From Candidatus Vecturithrix granuli (lineage in GTDB: Bacteria; Moduliflexota; Moduliflexia; Moduliflexales; Moduliflexaceae), in NCBI GenBank assembly GCA_000739535.1, contig DF820468.1, positions 140,312 to 204,311 of the forward strand: 64,000 nt of DNA. Reading direction: 5' to 3'. The notes beneath the pieces are model-generated. The model saw only the letters and a list, made by a program, of their open reading frames with translations. It did not search any database and was not told where the DNA came from. The position numbers and the translations under genes are program-made. Shown here in pieces: positions 16,840-24,693 of the stretch (its first letter is position 1; every line of letters begins with the position of its first letter).

Positions 16840-17319
16840 ATATTCAAGGAATCCTTTGGAACTGTAGATATTGCGTTTCTTCTTGACGCTCTTGTTTATG
16901 TATTGCGATATTTCGATCATTATCTCCTATCGCGAGTCTGTCTATATTTTCATTCACCTTCTGTCAATATCATTCTTTATTCGTTTGGTAAGGAGAATTC
17001 TAACGGTTGTGAATTGAACGTCACCCCTACCATCAGGCGAGACAGCACAAAGCGACGGCGGATTGTTGCTTAACACTCCGCTTCAGTTACCCCGAGGGGC
17101 GCGGCTACTGAACCTGGCGTACTACATCACGATTTTTCCCCGCGCCTCTCTCCGGGTGTCAACTGCAAACGGATGGTCAGGCATAGCCTATTTTATTTTA
17201 TAAAATCAATAGCGTTTCCTCAACATGCTCGCGTATAATCACCTTGCTGCCTTGCTGCTTATGTCAAGGATATTGTGAGCCTCGTGATGATACCACATGT
17301 CAGGTAACTATACTATACC
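16840..17319. other. gene-poor region with attC-like sequences
   Basis: No gene is supported; a 78-codon plus-strand frame at 16837-17073 is not protein-like. On the minus strand 17130-16993 shows AGGTTCAGTAG, a GCGCCCCTCGGGG hairpin and ACTGAA followed by GTTAAGC, then CAACAATCCGCC and, 80 bases on, ACCGTTAGAATTC. TTCAGT/ACTGAA are complementary and GTTAAGC fits the GTTRRRY integron box. This looks like one or two worn cassette recombination sites. The 17130-17319 part has nothing recognisable. Confidence 0.3.
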
Positions 17320-17844
17320 TTAATCTAAAGCAGACTCAGTTGCTCCCACGAGTTCTTTGAAGAATCTTAAACATTTGTCAAGCTCTTCCCTCTTCACAAT
17401 GTGAGGTCCGCTTTGTTCAACCCTTGAACGATGAACTGCTTCTCCTCGCTTTTTTATCCAACTATCCAAAGTAGCTCTCACCGTCTTAGAATCAAAATTG
17501 GGCCATGACCATTTTTCTGTAATGTCGACCCCCGCGAATTCCATAAATATTTTTTTCGTCTTCTGTGAATCAGGATTATTGAATCTCCTCAGTTCTTCCG
17601 AGATTTTACATTCCACAAAATCACCCAAGCGGCTACCTTTCAACATACCATAGCTTTTATCGAATATTTCTGTCACTCTGTCTTCAACGTATGTCTCCCA
17701 CGCCGTCAGTATCAATATGAGTGATGCCCTTTTAAGAACCTCTGGAGCATTGTTTGGATTTTCTTTGTTTATGGAATCATAACATTCAAGCAGGTCTTCT
17801 GAATCTTTGATTGCTATTTCAAAATTCTTTGCAGCAATGGACAT
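17320..17844 (-). CDS. HEPN-domain protein (MAE_28990/RiboL-PSP-HEPN type)
   Basis: About 174 residues from the ATG at 17844 (MSIAAKNFEIAIKD); a GTG at 17922 would add 26 residues. It is all-helical with SLILILTAWETYVEDRVTEIF in the first half, as in HEPN proteins related to the MAE_28990 group. KKRGEAVHRSR near the C-terminus gives the R-x4-H ribonuclease motif. HEPN proteins are often RNA-cutting effectors of toxin-antitoxin or defence systems. No partner gene is adjacent, and it sits among cassette-like genes. Confidence 0.65.
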   Translation of the reverse strand: MSIAAKNFEIAIKDSEDLLECYDSINKENPNNAPEVLKRASLILILTAWETYVEDRVTEIFDKSYGMLKGSRLGDFVECKISEELRRFNNPDSQKTKKIFMEFAGVDITEKWSWPNFDSKTVRATLDSWIKKRGEAVHRSRVEQSGPHIVKREELDKCLRFFKELVGATESALD

Positions 17845-17966
17845 GAGATAATTGTTCCCTATTTCATACTTATTGTTTTTTCTGTACCAGACTAACAGGC
17901 GCGGGATAAGCTGTTCCCCCACCGCGGGCGATGCTGTGCCAGAGCCTCGTGTTGCCGCTTAAAGAT

Positions 17967-18002
17967 TTACCCACCCGGCATGTGGGAATGCCAGGTGGGT
18001 AA
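17967..18002 (-). terminator. hairpin terminator of glnS
   Basis: The stem TTACCCACC/GGTGGGTAA continues after a C-A mismatch with GGCAT/ATGCC and a 6-base loop, 12 bases beyond the glnS stop on the minus strand. The following minus-strand bases ATCTTT are only mildly U-rich. Confidence 0.6.
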
Positions 18003-18014
18003 GTTCGGAAAAAA

Positions 18015-19727
18015 TTACTCGCTCTGTTGTTTGGCTTCGATTTTAGCCCAGGTGTCTTTCAATGAGACAATCCGATTAAACACCAGTTTTTCATTGGTAG
18101 AGTCGGGATCAATACAAAAATAGCCCTGACGCTCGAACTGGTAGCGGCTGCCTGACGCGGCATTTTTGACAGAAGGCTCGACTTTACAACCCTGCAAAAC
18201 CTTTAAGGAATCGGGGTTGAGACACGTGGTGAAATCTTCGCACTCATTCGGATTTGACTGTAAAAAGAGTCGGTCGTACAGGCGTACTTCTGCATCCAGT
18301 GCGTGCTGCGCCGAAACCCAGTGCAAGGTGGCTTTGACTTTGCGTCCATCTGGAGCCCATCCGCCGCGGGTTGCCGGATCGTAGGTGCAGCGCAGTTCCA
18401 CCACGTTGCCCTGTGCATCTTTGACCACATCCACACATTTGATATAATAACCATAACGCAGCCGCACTTCCTGCCCCGGGGCTAAACGATAGAACTTTTT
18501 GGGCGGATTTTCGCGGAAATCCTCCTGTTCGATATACAACACCTTTGAGAAGGGCACTTTGCGCACGCCCATGCTCTCATCTTCCGGATTATTCACTGCA
18601 TCTAACTCCTCAACCAGATCATCCGGGTAATTCTCAATCACCACTTTCAGTGGATTCAGCACCGCCATCACGCGCTGCGCCCGTTTATTCAGATCTTCAC
18701 GGATGCAGTATTCGAGCATCTCGACATCCACCACGCTGTTGCGTTTGGCCAGACCAATGCGGTCGCAAAAATTTTTAATCGCTTCCGGCGTATAGCCGCG
18801 ACGACGTAACCCGCAGATAGTCGGCATACGCGGATCATCCCAGCCGCTCACATAGCCTTCCTGCACCAGACGCAGCAGTTTGCGCTTACTCATCACTGTG
18901 TAGGTCAGATTGAGTCGTGCAAACTCATATTGCCGCGAATGGAACACGCCAAGCTGGTCCAGCACCCAGTCATAAAGCTCGCGATTATTTTCAAATTCCA
19001 GTGAACAGAGCGAATGCGTGACCCCTTCGATGGAATCCGAGAGACAATGGGTAAAATCGTAGAGTGGATAAATACACCACTTATCGCCCGTGCGATGGTG
19101 CGGCACTTTACGGATGCGGTACAGCGTGGGATCGCGCATCACAATATTCGGCGACGCCATATCAATTTTGGCGCGTAATACGCGGCTGCCGTCTTCAAAC
19201 TCGCCGTTTTTCATACGTTCGAACAGATCCAGATTCTCTTCAATCGAACGATTCCGGTACGGGCTTTCTTTGCCGGGTTCCGTCAGAGTGCCGCGATATT
19301 CGCGGATTTCCTCCGCGCTCAAATCATCCACATAGGCTTTGCCCATTTTGATGAGCTGCACCGCATAGTCATACAATTGATCAAAATAATCTGAGGCGTA
19401 ATACAGATGTTCGCCCCAATCGAATCCCATCCAGTGAATATCTTCCTGAATGGAGTCAACATATTCGACATCCTCTTTCGTCGGATTCGTATCGTCAAAG
19501 CGTAAGTGACAGCGTCCGCCATACTCCTGCGCCACGCCGAAATCCAATGAAAAGGCTTTGGCATGGCCGATATGCAGATATCCGTTCGGTTCCGGAGGAA
19601 AACGGGTCACAATGCTCTGATGTTTGCCGGTTCGCAAATCTTCTTCAATGATTGTTCGAACAAAATCTAATGATGATTTCGCTTCACTGAGTTCTTCATT
19701 TGGCTTCTTGGCGATTGTTTCACTCAT
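18015..19727 (-). CDS. glnS: glutaminyl-tRNA synthetase
   Basis: A 570-residue class Ib enzyme that charges tRNA-Gln. [15 protein letters not shown] carries the HIGH motif and [10 protein letters not shown] the KMSKS-type loop. The catalytic domain continues through [20 protein letters not shown], followed by the two beta-barrel anticodon domains ([32 protein letters not shown]). Length matches E. coli GlnS (about 554). The start is set at the ATG 19725-19727 (MSETIAKK), where the homologous region begins; the ribosome site there is weak (AGG), and an upstream in-frame ATG at 19814 is less likely. Confidence 0.95.
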   Translation of the reverse strand: MSETIAKKPNEELSEAKSSLDFVRTIIEEDLRTGKHQSIVTRFPPEPNGYLHIGHAKAFSLDFGVAQEYGGRCHLRFDDTNPTKEDVEYVDSIQEDIHWMGFDWGEHLYYASDYFDQLYDYAVQLIKMGKAYVDDLSAEEIREYRGTLTEPGKESPYRNRSIEENLDLFERMKNGEFEDGSRVLRAKIDMASPNIVMRDPTLYRIRKVPHHRTGDKWCIYPLYDFTHCLSDSIEGVTHSLCSLEFENNRELYDWVLDQLGVFHSRQYEFARLNLTYTVMSKRKLLRLVQEGYVSGWDDPRMPTICGLRRRGYTPEAIKNFCDRIGLAKRNSVVDVEMLEYCIREDLNKRAQRVMAVLNPLKVVIENYPDDLVEELDAVNNPEDESMGVRKVPFSKVLYIEQEDFRENPPKKFYRLAPGQEVRLRYGYYIKCVDVVKDAQGNVVELRCTYDPATRGGWAPDGRKVKATLHWVSAQHALDAEVRLYDRLFLQSNPNECEDFTTCLNPDSLKVLQGCKVEPSVKNAASGSRYQFERQGYFCIDPDSTNEKLVFNRIVSLKDTWAKIEAKQQSE

Positions 19728-19864
19728 GAATGTTTTTGACCTGAACGATTGGGAATGTTCCCCCATTCCCCATTCCAACCGCCCAGGAATTGTCTCATTA
19801 AAAAATAATAACACAGACGTTCCCTTAGAACTTTTCTCAGGATAGCATAATCACGTCAAGAATT

Positions 19865-20617
19865 TTAGTCTGATAAGGTGAAATTGTCGCTCCGTCGAAT
19901 ATTTTTTTGACGCACAATGTCGTAAAATCTTTTGAGTAAGGCTGAACTCTGCGGCGTTGCACGACATTGTTGCCGCAGTTGCTCTGGCTCAGTTCCCTGG
20001 GCGCGTAAAACCTGCGCACAGGCATGGATGTAGGCTTGCGTGGCTTCAACATCGAACTCCGGGTGAAACTGCACCCCCCAGGCGCATTCCCCGATCACAA
20101 TAGCTTGATGCGCGTCCATTGCGCTCGACGCCAGCAAACGGGCTTCTGGCGGCAGTCGCAGCACCGATTGCGTATGGCATACATGCGCCGGAAACGGATT
20201 CGACAAATTCCCGAATAAGAGATCGTCTTTTGCCTCAGTAGTAAGCTGAATGTCAACCGTGCCAAATTCCCGGCCGTGTGGATTGTCAGCAACCTCACCA
20301 CCGCAGGCATAAGCCAGGAGTTGATGTCCATAACAAATTCCCAGAATCGGAATCCGACCTTCAATCGCTCTCCGCAGCCATCGGGCAGTGCGTTCGTTCC
20401 AGGCATGGCCGTCGGTCACCATGTCGTGCGAGCCAGTAATCACAATGCCGGAAAGCGTGTCATACGCGGGAAACGGCTCTTGCTGCGTGACATCAACAAT
20501 GGACACATCTCGGCGCGTCAACCCCATGCCCTGTAAAATCCAATCTTCAAAATCTCCCTTTTGTGAGACAAGTTCCGGAAATGTGCTCCCGGTCTTAAGA
20601 AGCAGTAATGTTGGCAT
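19865..20617 (-). CDS. class I glutamine amidotransferase (GuaA-N-like, stand-alone)
   Basis: A 250-residue protein. The nucleophile Cys lies in LGICYGHQLLAYACGG near residue 95, and the His-Glu pair in GVQFHPEFD near residue 184. The N-terminal SGIVITGSHDMVTDG and central CHTQSV are typical of the stand-alone GMP-synthase-like subgroup, which hydrolyses glutamine or gamma-glutamyl compounds. It lies at the tail of the selenium operon, after a block of palindromes, with no visible ribosome site. The substrate is unknown. Confidence 0.8.
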   Translation of the reverse strand: MPTLLLLKTGSTFPELVSQKGDFEDWILQGMGLTRRDVSIVDVTQQEPFPAYDTLSGIVITGSHDMVTDGHAWNERTARWLRRAIEGRIPILGICYGHQLLAYACGGEVADNPHGREFGTVDIQLTTEAKDDLLFGNLSNPFPAHVCHTQSVLRLPPEARLLASSAMDAHQAIVIGECAWGVQFHPEFDVEATQAYIHACAQVLRAQGTEPEQLRQQCRATPQSSALLKRFYDIVRQKNIRRSDNFTLSD

Positions 20618-20635
20618 ATTCTACAATCGCATTCT

Positions 20636-20814
20636 GGTTCGTAGTTCTCGCTTTCGCGAGTTCTTCCGCATGAAGGCGGAACTACGAACCGAACAGCAGC
20701 GAGGATGGATTATAGCAACCCTCAATCATTTGTCATGGGTCACTTCGACTCCGCTCAGTGACCGGGCGGTTGTCGAGCGGAGTCGAGACACGAATTATGC
20801 AGGATTGCTATATA
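20636..20814. repeat. two palindromes overlapping the 3' end of selD
   Basis: GGTTCGTAGTTC...GAACTACGAACC form one inverted repeat (20636-20690), with an inner CTCGCTTTCGCGAG hairpin. A second (about 20711-20814) has outer arms TATAGCAA/TTGCTATA and inner arms around CTTCGACTCCGCTC/GAGCGGAGTCGAG. Its right arm covers the last codons and stop of selD (YSNPA). Confidence 0.6.
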
Positions 20815-21856
20815 TAACCTGAATACCTTCACCTTCCTGCACATCGCCAATGATAGCGCAGAAATGTCCGGACTCAGCAAAACGAGTGGTCAGGAGATTG
20901 GCATGTTCAGGAGGCACGGCGACAAGCAAGCCGCCGGAGGTTTCCGGGGTAAACAATAACAATTGCATTTCATCCGAGATTCCCGGCGCAAAATGAACGC
21001 TATCCTGGTAGCAGCGTTGATTTCTGCAAGAACCGCCCGGAAACAGCCACTCTTCCGCATATTGTCTGGCTCCGTCCAAAAATGGAATCTGTTCCAGGGA
21101 AAAACAAAGCTGCACGCCGCTTTTTTCCGCCATTTCAGAGCCATGCCCTAGCAGCGAAAAACCGGTAATATCGGTACAGGCATGAACCCCGACCTCTTGA
21201 ATCAGGCGCGTGGCCTCCCGATTCAACAGTTTCATGCTCGCTATCGCGGGCGCAATGTGCTGCGGCTCGGCCACATCCGCCTTTAGGGCGGTCGTAATGA
21301 TGCCCACGCCTAGCGGTTTGGTGAGCACTAATACATCCCCGGCTTTCGCGCCGGCTTTGGTCAGTAATTTATCAGGGTGAATCACCCCCATCACCGACAG
21401 GCCGTATTTGGGTTCTTTATCATCCACCGTATGCCCGCCGACCAGCACGCCTCCGGCTTCAGCGACTTTTTCGGCCCCGCCGCGTAAAATTTCAGAAATC
21501 ATCTCGATTGGCAAATCTTTTGGGAATCCGCAAATGTTCATCGCCAAAGCGACTTCACCGCCCATAGCATAAATGTCGCTCATGGCATTCGTCGCGGCAA
21601 TCGCGCCGTAATCGTACGGATCATCTACAACCGGAGTAAAAAAATCCAGGGTTTGAATCACGGCGACGTTGTCAGTGATTTTATACACTGCGGCGTCGTC
21701 GCTAACATGCAGCCCGACCAGCACATTCGGATGTTGCGCGGCCGGAAATAGACCTTGCAGCGGACGCAGCACCTGCGCCAGGACCATGGGGTCCATTTTC
21801 GCCGCTCAGCCGGCCGCCGTTGTTAACGCTGTCAAACGAATTTTTTGGTTTTCCAT
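20795..21856 (-). CDS. selD: selenide, water dikinase (selenophosphate synthetase), selenoprotein form
   Basis: A 353-residue enzyme making selenophosphate from selenide and ATP. From the ATG at 21856 the frame reads MENQKIRLTALTTAAG, then an in-frame TGA (21806-21808, codon 17), then AAKMDPMVLAQVLRPL. This is the position of Cys17 in the E. coli enzyme and is selenocysteine in many homologues. Downstream are SDDAAVYKI, VDDPYDYGAIAATNAMSDIY and GFSLLGHGSEMAEKSG, all normal SelD. A short hairpin follows the TGA. Annotating only from the first ATG after the TGA (21796) would lose the active site. The cell must therefore decode UGA as selenocysteine (or another residue). Confidence 0.93.
21781..21794 (-). 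promoter_or_regulatory. candidate bacterial SECIS hairpin in selD
   Basis: Eleven bases after the UGA, GGACC and GGTCC pair around a CCAT loop. Bacterial SECIS elements are short hairpins within about 40 bases after the UGA that bind SelB. The stem is short and the apical loop lacks an obvious GU, so a larger fold with downstream bases is possible. Confidence 0.45.
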
Positions 21857-21875
21857 TGTTTTATAGCGAATTAGC

Positions 21876-22014
21876 CCACGAAACACACGAAATACACGAA
21901 AAGAAGCACACACACTTATTCTCATTCTGCTTACGAGAGATTCTCTATCATGACAGCAAGTAACATGGGAACACAGCATATACAATGTTTTCGTGTGTTT
22001 TGTGTGTTTCGTAG
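21876..22014. repeat. palindrome between yedF and selD
   Basis: CCCACGAAACACACGAAATAC on the left is matched on the right by the imperfect complement GTGTTTTGTGTGTTTCGTAGG; the two are separated by about 90 bases. The sequence resembles the CACGGAACACACGGAAAG palindromes near 60.3-60.5 kb. Confidence 0.5.
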
Positions 22015-22025
22015 GCAATAATAGC

Positions 22026-22622
22026 TTATAAACTCACCACTTTGCCTGCGCCAAGTATGGTTTCGGCAATGGTGTACATGTTCGAAATCTCGCCGATTTT
22101 CACCTGGTCTTTCAGACCGTAATGCCCCAGACAGGTGCCGCAGGCCAGCATAGTGATGCCCTGATCTTTAAGAAGGTACAAATCGTCCAGCACTTTTGAG
22201 CCTTCGACGACGAGCTTGACACCGCTATTGAAAAAAATGATCATATCAGGCAAAGGCTGGATTTCTCCGAGGGTATGGAAAAAGGCGCGAATGAGAATTC
22301 CCCCCAGTTCAGGGTCGCCACGCCCCATAAATTCATCAGGAATCACCAACACCAGCGGCCCTGCTGCCTGAATACTTCCGGTAGGATACGGATGGACTAC
22401 TGGCTGCGCATCTTCGCCTTTGCTGATTTGCAAATAAATGCCATCGGCTTTGGCTTCAGCAATCACCGAACATCCCATCTTTTCCGCCATCTTCGTGACG
22501 TTCTGCTGTGACGTTTCGTTATCCACAATCGTAACGACGTTCGCGTCTTCCTGCAACGCATTGCGCGTTTGAATGACCGGTTGTGGACAGGCCAGTCCCC
22601 GCGCATCAACGATTTTTGCCAT
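22026..22622 (-). CDS. yedF: selenium metabolism protein YedF (TusA-like plus DsrE-like)
   Basis: A 198-residue two-domain protein. Residues 1-70 are a SirA/TusA fold with VDARGLACPQPVIQTRNAL, whose CPxP Cys can carry sulfur or selenium. Residues 85-198 are a DsrE/F-like domain with a conserved LACGTCLGHYGL near residue 160. This fusion occurs almost only beside selD, yedE and related genes and is thought to pass selenium to SelD. It lies between the tRNA gene and selD on the same strand, consistent with a polycistronic selenium operon. Confidence 0.92.
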   Translation of the reverse strand: MAKIVDARGLACPQPVIQTRNALQEDANVVTIVDNETSQQNVTKMAEKMGCSVIAEAKADGIYLQISKGEDAQPVVHPYPTGSIQAAGPLVLVIPDEFMGRGDPELGGILIRAFFHTLGEIQPLPDMIIFFNSGVKLVVEGSKVLDDLYLLKDQGITMLACGTCLGHYGLKDQVKIGEISNMYTIAETILGAGKVVSL

Positions 22623-22641
22623 GATGCCGTCCTTTCCCTAA

Positions 22642-22690
22642 AGGAGTGCGAAAGCTCTGCTTTAGCTGTCAAAGCGAGCTTTGACACTCC
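22642..22690. repeat. family B palindrome downstream of the tRNA gene
   Basis: GGAGTGCGAAAGCTCTGCTTT and the later GCTTTGACACTCC pair at their ends, and each half also folds on itself (AAAGCTCTGCTTT, TCAAAGCGAGCTTTGA). The same unit recurs at 24602-24652 and 34544-34640. It lies 7 bases 3' of the tRNA and could be a processing or termination structure. Confidence 0.6.
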
Positions 22691-22696
22691 GGATTC

Positions 22697-22793
22697 TGGA
22701 GGCTGGGTTCGGAGTTGAACCGAACAGACCGCCTGTTCAGCGATCTCAAACGGGTTTGCAGCCCGCGGGGAGCACCGGCTCCCTAAACCAGCC
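22697..22793 (-). tRNA. tRNA-Sec-like tRNA with GCA (cysteine) anticodon, encoded CCA
   Basis: Minus-strand cloverleaf. Acceptor: GGCTGG (22793-22788) pairs with CCAGCC (22706-22701), then a U (22700) as discriminator and CCA (22699-22697); the pairing can extend outward by A-U and G-C to 8 bp from 22795. D arm: 6-bp stem GGGAGC/GCTCCC (22783-22778, 22773-22768) with a 4-base loop. Anticodon arm: GCGGG/CCCGT with loop CTGCAAA, anticodon GCA at 22759-22757. Long variable arm: GATCGC/GCGGTC (22745-22740, 22732-22727). T arm: TTCGG/CCGAA with loop TTCAACT. C22707 is a bulge or pairs with G22725. The 6-bp D stem and long variable arm are tRNA-Sec hallmarks; GCA and U73 are cysteine identity elements. 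Confidence 0.85.
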
Positions 22794-22803
22794 TCGCGCG
22801 TTT

Positions 22804-23031
22804 TCATACATCATGAATTCCGGCCATTTCAACTTTTGCGTGTGACAGAACCGGCAGTGCGCGGTCTTTATCAATCTGAAAGATGCGGATACAAGAACCG
22901 CAGTCCGAACTTAAATGCCGCGGCACCGGAATAAGCTTACAGGGAATACCCGCTTCTTCCAATACTTTCTCTGCCCGCAGGGCATAACTGGTCGAATAGA
23001 CCAGAATCACCGCATATTCTGTTGTGTTCAT
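22804..23031 (-). CDS. DUF3343 protein (putative Se/S carrier)
   Basis: A 75-residue protein (MNTTEYAVILVYSTSYALRAEK start) with PRHLSSDCGSCIRI, the conserved Cys motif of DUF3343. The family is nearly always found with yedE, yedF, selD or cysteine desulfurase genes and is regarded as a small selenium or sulfur carrier. GGAG lies shortly before the ATG at 23031. The tRNA gene begins 10 bases after its stop. Confidence 0.85.
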   Translation of the reverse strand: MNTTEYAVILVYSTSYALRAEKVLEEAGIPCKLIPVPRHLSSDCGSCIRIFQIDKDRALPVLSHAKVEMAGIHDV

Positions 23032-23049
23032 GCTGCTTCTCCGGCAAGA

Positions 23050-23080
23050 GAAACCGGGTTTTTCCAAAAAACCCGGTTTC
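23050..23080. terminator. family A hairpin inside the selenium operon
   Basis: A near-perfect stem (GAAACCGGGTTTTT with AAAAAACCCGGTTTC, 2-base loop) between the desulfurase stop and the DUF3343 start. Its position within a same-strand gene run suggests partial termination or mRNA stabilisation rather than a full stop. Confidence 0.45.
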
Positions 23081-23090
23081 TTCGCTATGT

Positions 23091-24257
23091 TCAGGCTGTT
23101 TCTCTGGCAAGCGTTTCTATGGCGGTCAAAGCCCGCGCCACTTCTTCAGGCGTATTGAACGCGCCTAAGCCAAAACGCACGGTTCCCACCGGAAAGGTAT
23201 TCATCGTCTTATGCGCGGCCGGCGCGCAGTGCAACCCCACCCGACATAGGACGCCAAACTCATCATCCAGGCGTAAACCGACCTCTGACGGTTCTAATCC
23301 GGCGATATTGAATGACACGGTTGCCGTTCGACGTCTGGTCTCCTGCAAACCGTAAACGACAACGCCTGCAATACTCTGTAATCCATCGAGCAGTTGTTGT
23401 GTGAGCAACATTTCATGCTGGCGAATCTGCGCGACTCCTCGAGCCTTAATCCACTTCAAACTGGCGAGTAATCCGGCTAATCCGACCGCATTGCACGTGC
23501 CGCTTTCAGCCATATCCGGCAGAAAACAGGGTTGTTCCTCTTCTTCGGAACGGCTACCGGTACCGCCCCGTTTCAATGGTCGCAGTTGCCCGACCTGGAC
23601 TCGTTCGCCCAGAATTAATCCGCCGGTGCCTGTGGGACCATAGAGTGACTTATGTCCGGTAAATCCGAACAAATCAATATTTTCAGCCTGCATGTTGATC
23701 GGGTATGCTCCGGCCGTTTGTGCCGCGTCAAGCAGGAAGAGCAGATCATGTTGTCGGGCAATTACGCCGATTTCTGCCGTCGGCTGAATCGTGCCGATCA
23801 CGTTTGAGGCGTGGTTCAGGGCGATCATTCTGGTAGTCGGGCGAATCGCGGCCTTAACATCATCAGGAGCCAACAATCCAGATCCAGAACAGTGTACAAC
23901 GGAAAGTTCAACCCCGTGACGCTCTAATTCCCGCAGGGGCCGCATCATGGAATTATGCTCCATGCTGCTGGTAATCACATGATCGCCCGGACGCAACAGC
24001 CCGGTTAAAGCCAGATTGAGCGCTTCCGTGACATTGTGCGCAAAGACCACACGTAACGGGTCGGGCGCATGGAATAGGTCGGCGAGCGCCTCGCGCGTTT
24101 GATACACTATGCGTCCCGCCTCTAACGCCAGACGATGCCCTGAACGCCCGGGACTGGCCCCAACATGGGTCAGAAAATACGTCATAGCCTCGACAACTTC
24201 CGGCGGTTTAGGCCAGGATGTCGCTGCATTGTCAAAATAGATTAAGGTCTCCATCAT
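23091..24257 (-). CDS. cysteine desulfurase / selenocysteine lyase-like aminotransferase (class V)
   Basis: A 388-residue PLP enzyme of the group often found with selenium genes (EF2568-type). It shows IYFDNAATSWPKPPEV at the start, SSMEHNSMMRPL, the PLP-binding Lys in FGFTGHKSLYGPTG, and the catalytic Cys in VGLHCAPAAHKTM near residue 350. It removes S or Se from cysteine or selenocysteine and would feed the adjacent TusA-like and YedF carriers. It starts 3 bases after the TusA-like stop. Two tandem ATG codons make the exact start uncertain by one residue. Confidence 0.88.
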   Translation of the reverse strand: MMETLIYFDNAATSWPKPPEVVEAMTYFLTHVGASPGRSGHRLALEAGRIVYQTREALADLFHAPDPLRVVFAHNVTEALNLALTGLLRPGDHVITSSMEHNSMMRPLRELERHGVELSVVHCSGSGLLAPDDVKAAIRPTTRMIALNHASNVIGTIQPTAEIGVIARQHDLLFLLDAAQTAGAYPINMQAENIDLFGFTGHKSLYGPTGTGGLILGERVQVGQLRPLKRGGTGSRSEEEEQPCFLPDMAESGTCNAVGLAGLLASLKWIKARGVAQIRQHEMLLTQQLLDGLQSIAGVVVYGLQETRRRTATVSFNIAGLEPSEVGLRLDDEFGVLCRVGLHCAPAAHKTMNTFPVGTVRFGLGAFNTPEEVARALTAIETLARETA

Positions 24258-24260
24258 CTT

Positions 24261-24470
24261 TTATTTCGTGAGGATCAATTTAAATTCATCACCCATATCT
24301 TGCACTTCCACGCGACATCCGGCTTTTTCGGACATTCTGCGCACATTTTCGCGCGAGGTGACAGTTTCAACCAACACTTCAATCGGGAAATTCCCTTTCT
24401 GAATCGCATTCCGGGTTAAAATCACCGGTTGGGGGCAAGATAATCCGCGTGCATCAACTTGTGTCGCCAT
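24261..24470 (-). CDS. TusA/SirA-family sulfur (selenium) carrier
   Basis: A 69-residue protein with VDARGLSCPQPVILTRNA, the CPxP carrier motif, followed by the alpha/beta fold typical of TusA. A strong AGGAGG precedes the ATG at 24470. It is closely similar to the N-terminal domain of the YedF protein 2 kb away. In this operon it probably carries selenium or sulfur between YedE, the desulfurase and SelD. Confidence 0.9.
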   Translation of the reverse strand: MATQVDARGLSCPQPVILTRNAIQKGNFPIEVLVETVTSRENVRRMSEKAGCRVEVQDMGDEFKLILTK

Positions 24471-24584
24471 ATTTTTTTCCTCCTGTCTTTCTGTAATCAG
24501 TGATCAGTATTCAGTATTCAATATTCAGTGAGTCAGTAATCAGTGATGAGTAAACTGAATACTGATTACGTGTATTGACATACA

Positions 24585-24671
24585 AGGTTATGGACATTTT
24601 TCGGAGTGCCAAAGCTCTGCTTTGGCCGCGCAAGCAGAGCTTGCGCACTCCGGAGAGCGTGTCCATAACCT
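24585..24671. repeat. nested palindrome, family B
   Basis: The outer arms AGGTTATGGACA and TGTCCATAACCT are perfect (24585-24596, 24660-24671). They enclose CGGAGTGC...GCACTCCG with inner AAAGCTCTGCTT/AAGCAGAGCTT (24602-24652). It lies in the yedE to tusA gap. The adjoining 24490-24575 stretch has several degenerate copies of CAGTATTCAGT/ACTGAATACTG, another inverted set. Confidence 0.65.
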
Positions 24672-24693
24672 TCTGTGTCATTACAATTACGGA

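Noticed and set aside
16837-17073. A 78-codon plus-strand ORF upstream of the antitoxin
   Set aside because: It crosses the cassette-like boundary repeat, lacks a ribosome site and shows no domain.
22463-22807. A 114-codon minus-strand frame across the tRNA region
   Set aside because: It runs through the cloverleaf and palindromes and overlaps yedF out of frame; the translation has no protein-like pattern. The RNA structure explains the bases.
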